Shown: piece by piece, positions 33,827-42,567 of the stretch
How the letters are laid out: every line of letters begins with the position of its first letter
Numbering within the stretch: the stretch's first letter is position 1
NCBI RefSeq assembly: GCF_003600685.1
Contig: NZ_CP032084.1
Span: 4,030,001 to 4,094,000, forward strand
Length of the DNA stretch: 64,000 bases
Origin: Achromobacter sp. B7
Lineage (GTDB): Bacteria > Pseudomonadota > Gammaproteobacteria > Burkholderiales > Burkholderiaceae_B
Direction: 5' to 3'
The notes under the pieces: model-generated
The model's input: only the letters and a program-made list of their open reading frames with translations
Database searches by the model: none
What the model was told of the DNA's origin: nothing
Program-made: the position numbers and the translations under genes

Positions 33827-35524
33827 ATGGAACCTATCTGGCACAAGAGCTACCCCGCCGGCGTCCCCGCACGAATCGACATGGACGGCGTCACCACGCT
33901 GGTCTCGATCGTGCGAGACAGCTGCCGCCGCTACGCGGATAAAACCGCGTACATCAGCATGGGAAAATCCATCAGCTACGCCCAGCTGGACGCACTGACG
34001 CGCGACTTCGCCGCGTGGCTGCACGCGCAAGGCCTGGGCCGTGGCGACCGTGTCGCGCTCATGATGCCCAACCTGCTGCAATACCCCGTGTGCCTGTTCG
34101 GCGCCTTGCGCGCGGGCTGCGTCGTGGTCAATTGCAACCCGCTCTACACCCCGCATGAGCTGGAACACCAGCTGGTGGATTCTGGCGCGCGCGCCATCGT
34201 GGTGGCCGACAACTTCGCGGCCACGGTGCAAAAGGCGTTACCCAACAGCGCGGTGGAACACGTGCTGGTCACCTCCATCGGCCAGATGCTGGGGCCGGTC
34301 AAAGGGCGCTTGGTGGACCTCGCGATCCGCCACGTCAAGCGCATGGTGCCGGCGTGGTCCCTGCCCGGGCATGTGCGCCTGGCCGACGCGCTGCTTGCCG
34401 GCCGCGCCCAGCCGTTTACCGACGTGCAGCTGGACCAGCGTGACCTGGCCTGCCTGCAATACACGGGCGGCACGACGGGCGTAGCCAAGGCAGCAATGCT
34501 GTCGCACGGCAACCTGGTGGCCAATGTCAGCCAGGCCCACGCCTGGATCAAGCCGCTGGTCACTGATGGCGAGGAATGCGTCGTGACGGCCTTGCCGCTG
34601 TATCACATCTTTGCGCTGACGGCGAACTGCCTGACGTTCATGAAAATCGGCGCCAGCAACCTGCTGATCATCAACCCGCGCGACATCCCCGGCCTGATCA
34701 AAGAGATGGGCAAGGTGCCGTTTTCGGCGTTTACCGGCGTCAATACCTTGTTCAACGCGCTGCTGAATCATCCCGATTTCGCCAAGCTGGATTTTTCTCG
34801 CCTGCGCCTGACGATGGGCGGCGGCATGGCGGTGCAACGCGCCGTGGCGGACCGCTGGCGCGCCGTCACAGGCAAGTCGCTGGCGCAGGCCTATGGGCTG
34901 ACCGAGACGTCGCCCGCCGTCACGGTCAACCCGCTGGACGTCACGACGTTCACCGGGTCCATCGGCCTGCCCGTGCCGTCCACCGAGATTTCGATCCGCA
35001 ACGACGAAGGCGAAGAACTGGGCGTAGGGGAACCCGGCGAAATCTGCGTGCGCGGGCCACAGGTCACGCAGGGCTATTGGAATCGCCCCGACGAAACGGC
35101 GCTGGTGATGTACCCGGACGGCTTTCTGCGCACCGGCGACATCGGCTACGTCGATGACGACGGCTACGTGTTCCTGATCGACCGCAAGAAAGACATGATC
35201 CTGGTGTCGGGCTTTAACGTGTACCCGAACGAAGTCGAGGACGCCGCCGCGTTGCATCCGGGCGTGCGCGAGGTGGCGGCCGTGGGCGTGCCGGATGAAC
35301 GGTCGGGCGAAGCGGTCAAGCTGTTCGTGATCCGCAAGGATCCGGGCCTGGACGCCGACACGCTGATTGCGCATTGCCGCACGCAGCTGACCGGCTACAA
35401 GGTGCCGCGCTATGTGGAATTTCGCGATGACCTGCCGCGCTCGAACGTGGGCAAGATCCTGCGGCGGGAACTGAAACCCGAGACCGCCGCGCCGACGCAA
35501 ACGCAAAGCGCGGGGCACGCCTGA
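33827..35524 (+). CDS. fadD: Long-chain fatty acid--CoA ligase (FadD)
   Basis: A 565-residue ANL-superfamily ligase that activates fatty acids with ATP and CoA. Motifs are complete: P-loop YTGGTTGVAKAAMLSHGN, the A5 region AYGLTETSPAVTVNPLD, the FACS signature DGFLRTGDIGYVDDDGYVFL, RKKDMILVSGFNVYPNEVED, and the catalytic lysine near the C-terminus in RSNVGKILRREL. Length matches E. coli FadD (561). It is the last gene of the fatty acid cluster. The reading frame ends about 30 bp before a tandem repeat block. Confidence 0.95.
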   Translation: MEPIWHKSYPAGVPARIDMDGVTTLVSIVRDSCRRYADKTAYISMGKSISYAQLDALTRDFAAWLHAQGLGRGDRVALMMPNLLQYPVCLFGALRAGCVVVNCNPLYTPHELEHQLVDSGARAIVVADNFAATVQKALPNSAVEHVLVTSIGQMLGPVKGRLVDLAIRHVKRMVPAWSLPGHVRLADALLAGRAQPFTDVQLDQRDLACLQYTGGTTGVAKAAMLSHGNLVANVSQAHAWIKPLVTDGEECVVTALPLYHIFALTANCLTFMKIGASNLLIINPRDIPGLIKEMGKVPFSAFTGVNTLFNALLNHPDFAKLDFSRLRLTMGGGMAVQRAVADRWRAVTGKSLAQAYGLTETSPAVTVNPLDVTTFTGSIGLPVPSTEISIRNDEGEELGVGEPGEICVRGPQVTQGYWNRPDETALVMYPDGFLRTGDIGYVDDDGYVFLIDRKKDMILVSGFNVYPNEVEDAAALHPGVREVAAVGVPDERSGEAVKLFVIRKDPGLDADTLIAHCRTQLTGYKVPRYVEFRDDLPRSNVGKILRRELKPETAAPTQTQSAGHA

Positions 35525-35554
35525 GGGGGCACGCCCAATCGCGGCGACCTGGCG

Positions 35555-35702
35555 GTGCGCGACGGCGCCCCGCCCCTTAGTGCAAGACGCGCCCCGCCCC
35601 TTAGTGCGAGACGGCGGCCCGCCCCTTAGTGCGCGACGGCGGCCCGCCCCTCGGTGCGCGACGCCTTCCCGCCGCTTACCGCGCAACGGCGCCCGCCCCT
35701 TA
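35555..35702. repeat. Six tandem 24-25 bp GC-rich repeats between fadD and the sulfatase gene
   Basis: Units at 35555, 35580, 35604, 35629, 35654 and 35679 are variants of GTGCGCGACGGCGGCCCGCC followed by CCTTA. The last TTA (35700-35702) is the stop codon (TAA on the minus strand) of the convergent sulfatase gene. There are no unique spacers, so this is not CRISPR. Point differences between units show that the block has begun to diverge. Confidence 0.9.
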
Positions 35703-37268
35703 CCACTGCCCGAAAAACACCCCCGCCCGCTTGTGCGCGTTGGTGGCCTTTTCCACGGCCTCGTCGCTCAGGGTGGTGCGGCGCTTGCCGCGCAGCATCC
35801 AGTCCAACAGGCGCTGACGCAGTTCCAGGCGGACGGCGGCGTGCTCGCTGCTTGTACCCAGGTCCTGGAATTCGCCAGGGTCAGCATGCAGGTCGTACAG
35901 TTGCTCGGGCTCGTCCAGCCAGTACACATAGCGCCAGCGGTCCGTGCGCACCGACCACGCCCGGGCGTTCTGCGGCGTCTTGCCACGCAGGATGCGCGCG
36001 TGGCGAAAGCTGTAGTCAAGTTCAGAAAACACGCAGTCGCGCCACGGCGTGGCGGCGTCGCGGCCATGCAGCAGCGTTTGCAGTTCGCGGCCTTCCAGCC
36101 GGTGCGCGGGGCCTGGCGTGCCCAGCGCGCGCAGCACGGTCGGCACAAGATCCACGCTTTCCACCATGTCATCCAGCGCCTGCCCGCGCGTGGCGTCGGC
36201 CGCCGCCGATGGGTCCATCACGATGAACGGCACGCGTTGCACGGTGTCGTAGAACAATTCCTTTTCGCCCAGCCAGTGGTCGCCCAGGAAGTCGCCATGA
36301 TCGGCGGTGAACACGATCAGCGTGTTCTTCATCAGGCCCGCGCCTTCCATGTAGTCGAACAGTCGGCCCAGGTGGTCGTCCAGCTGCTGGATCAACCCCT
36401 GGTACGCGGGCCGCACCACGCGCACGCATTCGTCGGTGGAAAAACTGATGCTTTCTTCTTGCTGGCGATACGCCGCAACGACGGGGTGCGCGTCGCGCAG
36501 TTCTTCGCGGTTGCGTTGCACCGGCAGGCACTGGTCGGCGGTATAGCGCCGGTGGTACGGCGCGGGCGCCATGTAGGGCCAGTGCGGCTTGACGTAGCTT
36601 AAGTGCAGCACCCAGGGCTGGCTGCCGCGCCGCTGCATGAAGTCCAGCGCCTGGTCCGTCATGTAGGCGGTTTCGGAATGCGGTTCGGCCACGCGCGCGG
36701 GCAGATGCACGTTGCGCATGTGCCAGCCGCTGGCGATCTGGCCGTTGGCATCCACGCCTGAAATGACGAAGTCCGTCCAGGGGTCGGCGCTGTCGTAGCC
36801 CTGGCGCCGCAGGTAGGCCGGGTAGCCGCTTTCGTCGCCGGGCGGATGGTGGCCGTCGTAGCGGTCCAGTTCGGTGAAGCCGCCGCGCGCCAGCAGCACC
36901 CCCAGCTCGGAGGCGCCATCGATGCTTAGCCGTTCCATGCCGGCCTTGTCGGGAATGATGTGCGTCTTGCCCGCCAGCGCCAGGTCGCGCCCCTGCCCGG
37001 CCAGGTATTCACCCAGCGTGATCTCGTTGACGGACAAGGGCACGCGGTTCCACGTCGCGCCATGCCGCGACGGATAGCGGCCCGTGTAGTAGCTCATGCG
37101 CGACGGGCCACACACGCCGGAATTGACGAAGGCGCGATCAAAGCGCACGCCGCGCCTGGCCAGGGCGTCCAGGTTTGACGTTTGCAGATAGGGATGGCCG
37201 TAGCAGCCCAGGTGATCGGCGCGCAGCTGATCCGCCATGATGAACAACACGTTTTGCACGGTACGCAT
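35700..37268 (-). CDS. Sulfatase-family hydrolase (arylsulfatase / phosphonate monoester hydrolase-like)
   Basis: A 522-residue alkaline phosphatase-superfamily enzyme. The formylglycine motif Cys-x-Pro-x-Arg is present (VCGPSRMSYYTGRYPSRHG, Cys53 and Arg57), so Cys53 should be oxidised to formylglycine. Metal ligands are visible at Asp13 (FIMADQLRADHLG), and FTADHGDFLGDHWLGEKELF supplies Asp/His. No signal peptide is seen, which suggests a cytoplasmic enzyme, as for phosphonate monoester hydrolases. It starts 9 bp after a Bug-type receptor gene on the same strand, so the imported solute may be a sulfate or phosphate/phosphonate ester or its product. The 3' end abuts the tandem repeat. Confidence 0.9.
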   Translation of the reverse strand: MRTVQNVLFIMADQLRADHLGCYGHPYLQTSNLDALARRGVRFDRAFVNSGVCGPSRMSYYTGRYPSRHGATWNRVPLSVNEITLGEYLAGQGRDLALAGKTHIIPDKAGMERLSIDGASELGVLLARGGFTELDRYDGHHPPGDESGYPAYLRRQGYDSADPWTDFVISGVDANGQIASGWHMRNVHLPARVAEPHSETAYMTDQALDFMQRRGSQPWVLHLSYVKPHWPYMAPAPYHRRYTADQCLPVQRNREELRDAHPVVAAYRQQEESISFSTDECVRVVRPAYQGLIQQLDDHLGRLFDYMEGAGLMKNTLIVFTADHGDFLGDHWLGEKELFYDTVQRVPFIVMDPSAAADATRGQALDDMVESVDLVPTVLRALGTPGPAHRLEGRELQTLLHGRDAATPWRDCVFSELDYSFRHARILRGKTPQNARAWSVRTDRWRYVYWLDEPEQLYDLHADPGEFQDLGTSSEHAAVRLELRQRLLDWMLRGKRRTTLSDEAVEKATNAHKRAGVFFGQW

Positions 37269-37277
37269 CGCCGCCCC

Positions 37278-38252
37278 TTATTGCGTGGCCGTGAAGCCGG
37301 AGTCGCGCACGACCGGCTCCCATTGCTGGCGGTAGGCGGCCAACGCTTTGGCGGTGTCGGATGCGTCCCGCGACACCGGCTCCAGGAACACGGCGCGCAC
37401 CGCTTGCTGCATGGCGGGCTCGCGCAGGATGGCGGCAATGTCGGCGCCCAGCCGCTTGACCTTCGCCTCGGGCATCGCGGCCGGCGCGAAGAACGCGTTC
37501 CAGCCGTCGGCCGCCAGGTTCACACCGCCTTCGCGAAAGGTGGGCACCTCTTTCAGATCGGCGTCACGCGTTTCACCGGAGGTCGCCAGGATGCGGATCT
37601 TGCCGGCGCGATGCTGCGGCAACAAGGTGTCCAGCGTGTCGATGCCTTGCGGCAGGATGCCGCCGATCAGTTCCGAGATCAGCGGCGCCGACCCCCGATA
37701 GCCAACCACCTCGGGCTCCTGGCCGATTTCACGGCCCAGCATCAATGCAAAGAAATGCGGCAAGCTGCCGGTGGCGGGCACGCCCACGGTGAATTGCTTG
37801 GGATTGGCGCGCAGCCACAGACGTAGCGCGGCGACGTCCTGGATGGGCGAGGACGCGGGCACGGCCAGCGCGAACTTATATTCGCTGACCAGGGACACGG
37901 GCTTGAAATCGCGCTGGGCGTCGTAGCCGGGCTGGGCGTAGACCAGCGGCGCCACCACCATCACGGCCGGGTTGGCCAGCATCAACACGTTCTGCGTGGC
38001 AGGCGCGGCATGCAGGCCTTGGGCCGCGATGCGCCCCCCGGCGCCCGTCTTGTTTTCCACGACGACGGGCACGCCCACGCGGTCTTTCAGGCGGTCGGCC
38101 ACCAGCCGCGCAATGCGGTCGGAACTTCCGCCGGGCGGGTAGCCCACCACGATGGTCAACGCGCCATCCAGCGGCGCCTGCTGCGCACAGGCCAGCGACG
38201 CGGCCCCCGCCAACGCGGCACCCAAGGCCGCGCCCGTCATCCATTTACGCAT
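37278..38252 (-). CDS. Bug-family periplasmic solute receptor (tripartite tricarboxylate transporter type)
   Basis: A 324-residue receptor with a signal peptide (residues 1-23, cut near SLACAQQAP). The Bug family signature is seen in LTIVVGYPPGGSSDRIARLV and VVVENKTGAGGRIAAQGL, with RAGKIRILATSGETRDADLK in the C-terminal lobe. These proteins bind carboxylates or related small molecules; many genomes of this group have large numbers of orphan receptors. No TctA/TctB membrane genes lie in this window. It is the first gene of a two-gene unit with the sulfatase-like enzyme. Confidence 0.93.
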   Translation of the reverse strand: MRKWMTGAALGAALAGAASLACAQQAPLDGALTIVVGYPPGGSSDRIARLVADRLKDRVGVPVVVENKTGAGGRIAAQGLHAAPATQNVLMLANPAVMVVAPLVYAQPGYDAQRDFKPVSLVSEYKFALAVPASSPIQDVAALRLWLRANPKQFTVGVPATGSLPHFFALMLGREIGQEPEVVGYRGSAPLISELIGGILPQGIDTLDTLLPQHRAGKIRILATSGETRDADLKEVPTFREGGVNLAADGWNAFFAPAAMPEAKVKRLGADIAAILREPAMQQAVRAVFLEPVSRDASDTAKALAAYRQQWEPVVRDSGFTATQ

Positions 38253-38432
38253 GGTGTTCTCCTGTCGACAGTGGCCCGCCGTCGGTTATGTTTCTTTCTG
38301 CCTGGCCGTATACCGAAATAAGCAGATTGACTGTAGCAACGGGTCCATTGCTTGATCTAATCCAGGACTTTCCATAACGATATGCAGCGCAACGCGCCGA
38401 CGCGGCACGCGCTGCGGCAAGGAGGAGACGCC
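38253..38432. promoter_or_regulatory. Divergent region between Bug/sulfatase unit and MarR gene
   Basis: The 180 bp are AT-richer in the middle (AAATAAGCAGATTGACTGTAG around 38320-38335). TTGACT at 38327-38332 may be a -35 element of a rightward promoter. MarR regulators commonly bind such shared regions; no clear palindrome was found. Confidence 0.45.
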
Positions 38433-38957
38433 ATGCCAACCCGCCCCACCCCCGCACCGCCGCAATTGGCCGACATGCTGATGTACCGGCTGTATCAGGC
38501 ATGGTCGCAATCGAACCCCGTCTTCGTGCGCCTGTGCGAAGGGCGCTTTGGCATCACGCGACGCGAGTGGCGCATTCTGGCCTGCGCTATTGAAGGCGGC
38601 ATCATGAATTCCGCCGAGCTTGCCGCCGCCGCCAAGCTGGACTTGGCGCGCACGTCGCGCACCTTGGGCGCGCTGTGTGAAAAAGGTTGGTTGCGGCGTT
38701 TGCACGACAGCGCCGACCGCCGGGTCGTGCGGGTCGAGGCCACGGCCGAGGGGCTGGCGCGATACCAGGCGCTGCTGCCCGAAGTGTCGCGGCTGAATGC
38801 ACTGCTGGTGCAAGACCTGAGCGATAGCGAGGTGGCGCAGCTGCGCGACTTTCTGGGCCGCATCGAACAGCGCGGCCGGCAAATGGGGCAAGACAATATC
38901 GTGGCCGACAAGGCCAGCCGCCGCGAAGGCGGCACGCGGCGCGCGCAGTACGCATGA
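38433..38957 (+). CDS. MarR-family transcriptional regulator
   Basis: A 174-residue winged-helix regulator. The start at 38433 follows AAGGAGGAG; an in-frame ATG at 38382 lacks such a site. The DNA-binding core is GITRREWRILACAIEGGIMN, SAELAAAAKLDLARTSRTLG and the wing DSADRRVVRVEATAEG, the classic MarR D-x-R-x3-V pattern. It is transcribed away from the Bug/sulfatase unit and probably controls it in response to a substrate or metabolite. The C-terminal 20 residues are basic and of low complexity. Confidence 0.9.
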   Translation: MPTRPTPAPPQLADMLMYRLYQAWSQSNPVFVRLCEGRFGITRREWRILACAIEGGIMNSAELAAAAKLDLARTSRTLGALCEKGWLRRLHDSADRRVVRVEATAEGLARYQALLPEVSRLNALLVQDLSDSEVAQLRDFLGRIEQRGRQMGQDNIVADKASRREGGTRRAQYA

Positions 38958-39147
38958 CGCGTCCGGTGTCGCTTGGGGCCAACAGGACGGCGCCTTCTTC
39001 TCTTCAATGGCGGGGCCTGCCTGGCGTCCCGCCAAGCCTCTGAAACGCAAGGTATTTATTGCCGGCAGCCAAGCGCCGCCGCCCACCCTTGCAGGTTTTT
39101 TTTACATCTGGGATCGCCCATGCGTCTTGGCGCGTGGCCGCAACGCA

Positions 39148-39172
39148 ATTAATAATAGTTATCGTTGCTATT
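39148..39172. promoter_or_regulatory. Candidate Fur-type box before the TonB receptor
   Basis: AATTAATAATAGTTATCGTT followed by GCTATT is an AT-rich island with GATAAT-like hexamers on both strands, resembling a degenerate Fur box. It lies 43-67 bp before the proposed TTG start of the siderophore receptor. The match is by eye only. Confidence 0.4.
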
Positions 39173-39214
39173 CCTGTATGTAATCAGCGGCCGCAGCGCC
39201 GTAGGGGACGACTC

Positions 39215-41341
39215 TTGAAACGCCATACACTTCGTGCCGCCCGCCTGGCGCGGCCGCAGACGCTATTGCCCGCCGCCGCGCTGGCCGCCTGCCTGGGCGC
39301 CACCGCGCAGGCGCAAACCACCAATCCGGCCACCGAAGCCACCACCGTCCTGCCTGCCGTGCAGGTCACCGGCATGGGCGAAACCGCGACCGGCCCCGTG
39401 GACGGCTACGTCGCCACGCGCAGCGCCACGGGCACCAAGACCGACACGCCGCTGTCCGAAACGCCGCAGGCCATCACCGTCATTCCGCGGGACCAGATCG
39501 TGGACCAGGGCGCGCTGAACGTGCAGGACACCATGAACTACGCCGCGGGCGTGCGGCCCAATGCGTACGGCGTGGACAACCGCGGCGACTATGTGCGCAT
39601 ACGCGGCACCGAGCCCGCGCAATACCTGGACGGGCTGCGCCAGTTCTTCAACTCCAACAACCCGCGCACCGAGGTCTACGGCCTGGAGCGCGTGGAAGTG
39701 CTGCGCGGCCCGTCGTCCATGCTGTACGGACAAGGCAGCACCGGGGGCCTGGTCAACTTGGTCAGCAAGCGCCCGCAAGCCGATGCCCAGCGCGAAATCG
39801 GCGTGGTGGTGGGCAATCACGGCCGCCGCGAAATCCAGGCCGACCTGACCGGCCCGGTCACGGAAGACGGCCAATGGCTGTATCGCGTGGTGGGCGTGGG
39901 GCGCGACAGCGACACCCAGGTGCAACATGCGCCCGACGACCGCCTGATGCTGGCGCCGTCGCTGACCTGGCGACCCAGCGCCGCCACGTCGTTGACCTTG
40001 CAGGCGTTGTGGCAGAAGGACAAGGCGGGCACGACGCAATCGTTCCTGCCCTGGAGCGGGTCGGTGCAAGAAAACCCCAACGGCCGCATCCCGACGCGCC
40101 GCTTCGTCAGCGAGCCGGGCTTTGACGCTTACGACACCGAGCAATTCAGCGTGGGCTGGCTGTTTGAACACCAGTTCAACGACACGTGGAAATTCCGCCA
40201 GAATTTCCGCAACACCGTCAGCCGCGTTGATTACCAATCGCTGTACCCGAACGTGTACGGCGCACGCCGTGGCGATTCCTATATCGACGCGGAACAGACC
40301 ACCACCGACCGTTACTTCTACGTCAACAAGCCGCGCATGCGCACGCTGCTGGCCGACCAGAATATCGAGGGCAAGCTGAACTGGGGCCGCACCGAGCACA
40401 CCGTTATCTTCGGCATGGACTATTCGCACTACCGCGAGACCAGCCAGACGGCCTCCGGCCTGGGCGCGCCGCTGAACCTGTATCACCCCATCTACGGCAA
40501 CCGGCCGGAATATGAACTGTCCGACACGCCCAAGCAAAAGCAGCAGCAGCTGGGCTTTTACGCGCAGGACCAGATCAAGTTCGACCAGAACTGGATCTTC
40601 CTGGCGGGCATCCGCCGCGACCGCGCCGACAATCGCATCGAAGGCCAAGACAAGGAAACCGACTACGCCACCACCAAGCGCTTCGGCCTGATGTACGCGG
40701 CCGACAACGGCTGGTCGCCCTACCTGAGCTACAGCGAATCGTTCACGCCCATTGCCGGCTCCAACTTCTACAACGAACGCTACAAGCCGCTGCGCGGCAA
40801 GCAGGTCGAGGCCGGCATCAAATACATGCCCAAGGACGCCGACATCGAGTTCACCGCCGCGGCCTACGACCTGCGCGAAAAGAACCGTCAAACCAATGAC
40901 CCCGACAACCCCAACAACCAGCTCCAGGCCGGCAAGACGCGCACGCGCGGCGTGGAATTGGAATTGCGCGGCCGCGTCACCAAGAATGTCGACGTCATCG
41001 CCAACTACCTCTACACCGATGTCGACCCGCAACTGGAAGCCCTGCCCAAGCACATGGCGTCCTTGTGGGGCAAGTACCGCTTTGCGCTGGCCGGCCAGCC
41101 CGGCTTCGCGGTGGGCGCGGGCGTGCGCTACCTGACGGCCTTCCGCGATGGCGGCGCGCCCGAAACGCCCGCCGTCACCTTGTTCGACGCGATGGTCAGC
41201 TACGACAACGGCCCGTGGCGCTATGCCTTGAATGTCAACAACATTGCCGACCGCACCTATGAAGTGGTTTGCCTGGACCGTGGCGACTGCTTCTACGGCG
41301 CCCGCCGCACGGTAATGTTGAGCGGGGCGTACCGCTTCTGA
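39215..41341 (+). CDS. TonB-dependent siderophore receptor, proposed TTG start
   Basis: A 708-residue outer membrane receptor from the TTG at 39215, preceded by GGGGA. This start gives a basic signal peptide ending AACLGATAQAQ; the open frame continues upstream to an ATG at 39059, but that would include the AT-rich promoter-like island. The plug domain has the TonB-box-type region TVLPAVQVTG, DTPLSETPQAITVIPRDQIV and VEVLRGPSSMLYGQGSTGGL. The 22-strand barrel ends in RRTVMLSGAYRF with terminal Phe. The family transports ferric siderophores; which one is not visible. No siderophore biosynthesis or FecIR-like genes are adjacent. Confidence 0.92.
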   Translation: MKRHTLRAARLARPQTLLPAAALAACLGATAQAQTTNPATEATTVLPAVQVTGMGETATGPVDGYVATRSATGTKTDTPLSETPQAITVIPRDQIVDQGALNVQDTMNYAAGVRPNAYGVDNRGDYVRIRGTEPAQYLDGLRQFFNSNNPRTEVYGLERVEVLRGPSSMLYGQGSTGGLVNLVSKRPQADAQREIGVVVGNHGRREIQADLTGPVTEDGQWLYRVVGVGRDSDTQVQHAPDDRLMLAPSLTWRPSAATSLTLQALWQKDKAGTTQSFLPWSGSVQENPNGRIPTRRFVSEPGFDAYDTEQFSVGWLFEHQFNDTWKFRQNFRNTVSRVDYQSLYPNVYGARRGDSYIDAEQTTTDRYFYVNKPRMRTLLADQNIEGKLNWGRTEHTVIFGMDYSHYRETSQTASGLGAPLNLYHPIYGNRPEYELSDTPKQKQQQLGFYAQDQIKFDQNWIFLAGIRRDRADNRIEGQDKETDYATTKRFGLMYAADNGWSPYLSYSESFTPIAGSNFYNERYKPLRGKQVEAGIKYMPKDADIEFTAAAYDLREKNRQTNDPDNPNNQLQAGKTRTRGVELELRGRVTKNVDVIANYLYTDVDPQLEALPKHMASLWGKYRFALAGQPGFAVGAGVRYLTAFRDGGAPETPAVTLFDAMVSYDNGPWRYALNVNNIADRTYEVVCLDRGDCFYGARRTVMLSGAYRF

Positions 41342-41421
41342 CGCAAGGCTCGTCGCGACGCCGGCATTTGCGCTAAACCCTCCAGGACGGAAATCCTGAA
41401 AAACCCGAGCCAGCTGCAAAA

Positions 41422-41455
41422 CCTGTACGTACAGGCAGTACGTACAGGTGTACAC
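41422..41455. promoter_or_regulatory. Three GTAC-centred palindromes, probable operator array of the acid-sugar operon
   Basis: CCTGTACGTACAGG (41422-41435) is a perfect 14-bp palindrome. GTACGTAC recurs at 41438-41445, exactly 13 bp after the first copy (41425), and GTGTACAC follows at 41448-41455. The array lies 81-114 bp upstream of the permease gene. The GntR-family regulator at the end of the operon is the likely ligand. Confidence 0.65.
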
Positions 41456-41535
41456 TAGCGGTTTTTCAACCCCCACTGACAGACGCGTCAACGAACGTCT
41501 GCAATCCACCAGAACCGTCCTGGAGACTTACGCAA

Positions 41536-42567
41536 GTGTCGACCGCTGCCTCTTCCCGTTCGCCTTTTTTTGGCACCATGCAGAAAATCCCTGGTGGATT
41601 GATGCTTGTGCCGCTCATCCTGGGTTCCCTGATCGGCACCTTTGCCCCTGATGCGCTGGCCATCGGCGGCTTCACCACCGCCCTCTTCAAGAACAGCGCC
41701 CTGCCGCTGATCGCCCTGCTGATCTTCGCGACCGGCACGCAGGTCAACGCCCGCACCGGCGGCCCCATCCTGGCCACGGCCGGCACCATCCTGCTGATGA
41801 AGACGCTGGTGCCCGCCACGCTCATCATCATCCTGGGCAGCTACGTCGGCCTGGACGGCGTGCTGGGCGTGTCGATCCTGGCCTTGCTGGCCGCGTTCGA
41901 CAACAGCAACGGCGGCCTGTGGCTGGCCTACACCGGCCAGTACGGCGATGCGCGCGACCGTGGCGCCTACGTTGCCAGCGCCGTCAATGACGGCCCCTTC
42001 TTCAGCCTGCTGTTCCTGGGCGCCTCGGGCCTGGCCGACATTCCCATGATTGCCCTGGTGGCGGCGCTGGTGCCGTTCCTGCTGGGTGTCGTGGTCGGCA
42101 ACCTGGACCCGAAGTGGCGCGACGTGCTCAAGCCCGTGCCCAACATCGTCATCCCGTTCTTCGCCTTTGCGCTGGGCACCGGCATCAACCTGGGCGCGGT
42201 CGTCAGCGGCGGCATCAGCGGCCTGATCCTGGGCCTGATCATCAGCCCGATTACCGGCGGCCTGGTCTACCTGGGCTACCGCTTGATCCTGCGCCGTGGC
42301 GGCAAGAGCGGCCTGGGCTTTGCCGCCGGCACCACCGCCGGCAACGCCATCGCCACGCCCGCCGTGGTGGCCGCCGCCGATCCCAACTTCCAGCAATACG
42401 TGTCCACTGCCACCGCGCAAGTGGCCGCCTGCGTGCTGATCAGTTCCATCCTGGCTCCGATCCTGGCGTCGTACTTCCTGAAGCGCGCCGGTGAACTAAA
42501 GTCCGAGGACGCGGACGCAAGCCGCGCCACGCCGACGTTGGGCGAGGCGCGCGGAGAGGCGCTTTGA
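41536..42567 (+). CDS. kdgT: 2-keto-3-deoxygluconate permease family transporter
   Basis: A 343-residue membrane protein with about ten hydrophobic segments, of the KdgT family. Characteristic phrases are IPGGLMLVPLILGSLIGTFA, ALLAAFDNSNGGLWLAYTG and FAAGTTAGNAIATPAVVAAA. The start is a GTG at 41536 with GGAGA 9 bp upstream; an ATG at 41578 would also be in frame but has no ribosome binding site. In this operon the substrate is more likely a four-carbon acid sugar such as D-threonate than ketodeoxygluconate, because no KDG kinase or aldolase is present. It overlaps the kinase gene by 4 bp. Confidence 0.9.
   Translation: MSTAASSRSPFFGTMQKIPGGLMLVPLILGSLIGTFAPDALAIGGFTTALFKNSALPLIALLIFATGTQVNARTGGPILATAGTILLMKTLVPATLIIILGSYVGLDGVLGVSILALLAAFDNSNGGLWLAYTGQYGDARDRGAYVASAVNDGPFFSLLFLGASGLADIPMIALVAALVPFLLGVVVGNLDPKWRDVLKPVPNIVIPFFAFALGTGINLGAVVSGGISGLILGLIISPITGGLVYLGYRLILRRGGKSGLGFAAGTTAGNAIATPAVVAAADPNFQQYVSTATAQVAACVLISSILAPILASYFLKRAGELKSEDADASRATPTLGEARGEAL

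Noticed and set aside
35555..35702. Possible CRISPR array
   Set aside because: Units of 24-25 bp abut directly with no unique spacers, and no cas genes are near. It is a simple tandem repeat.
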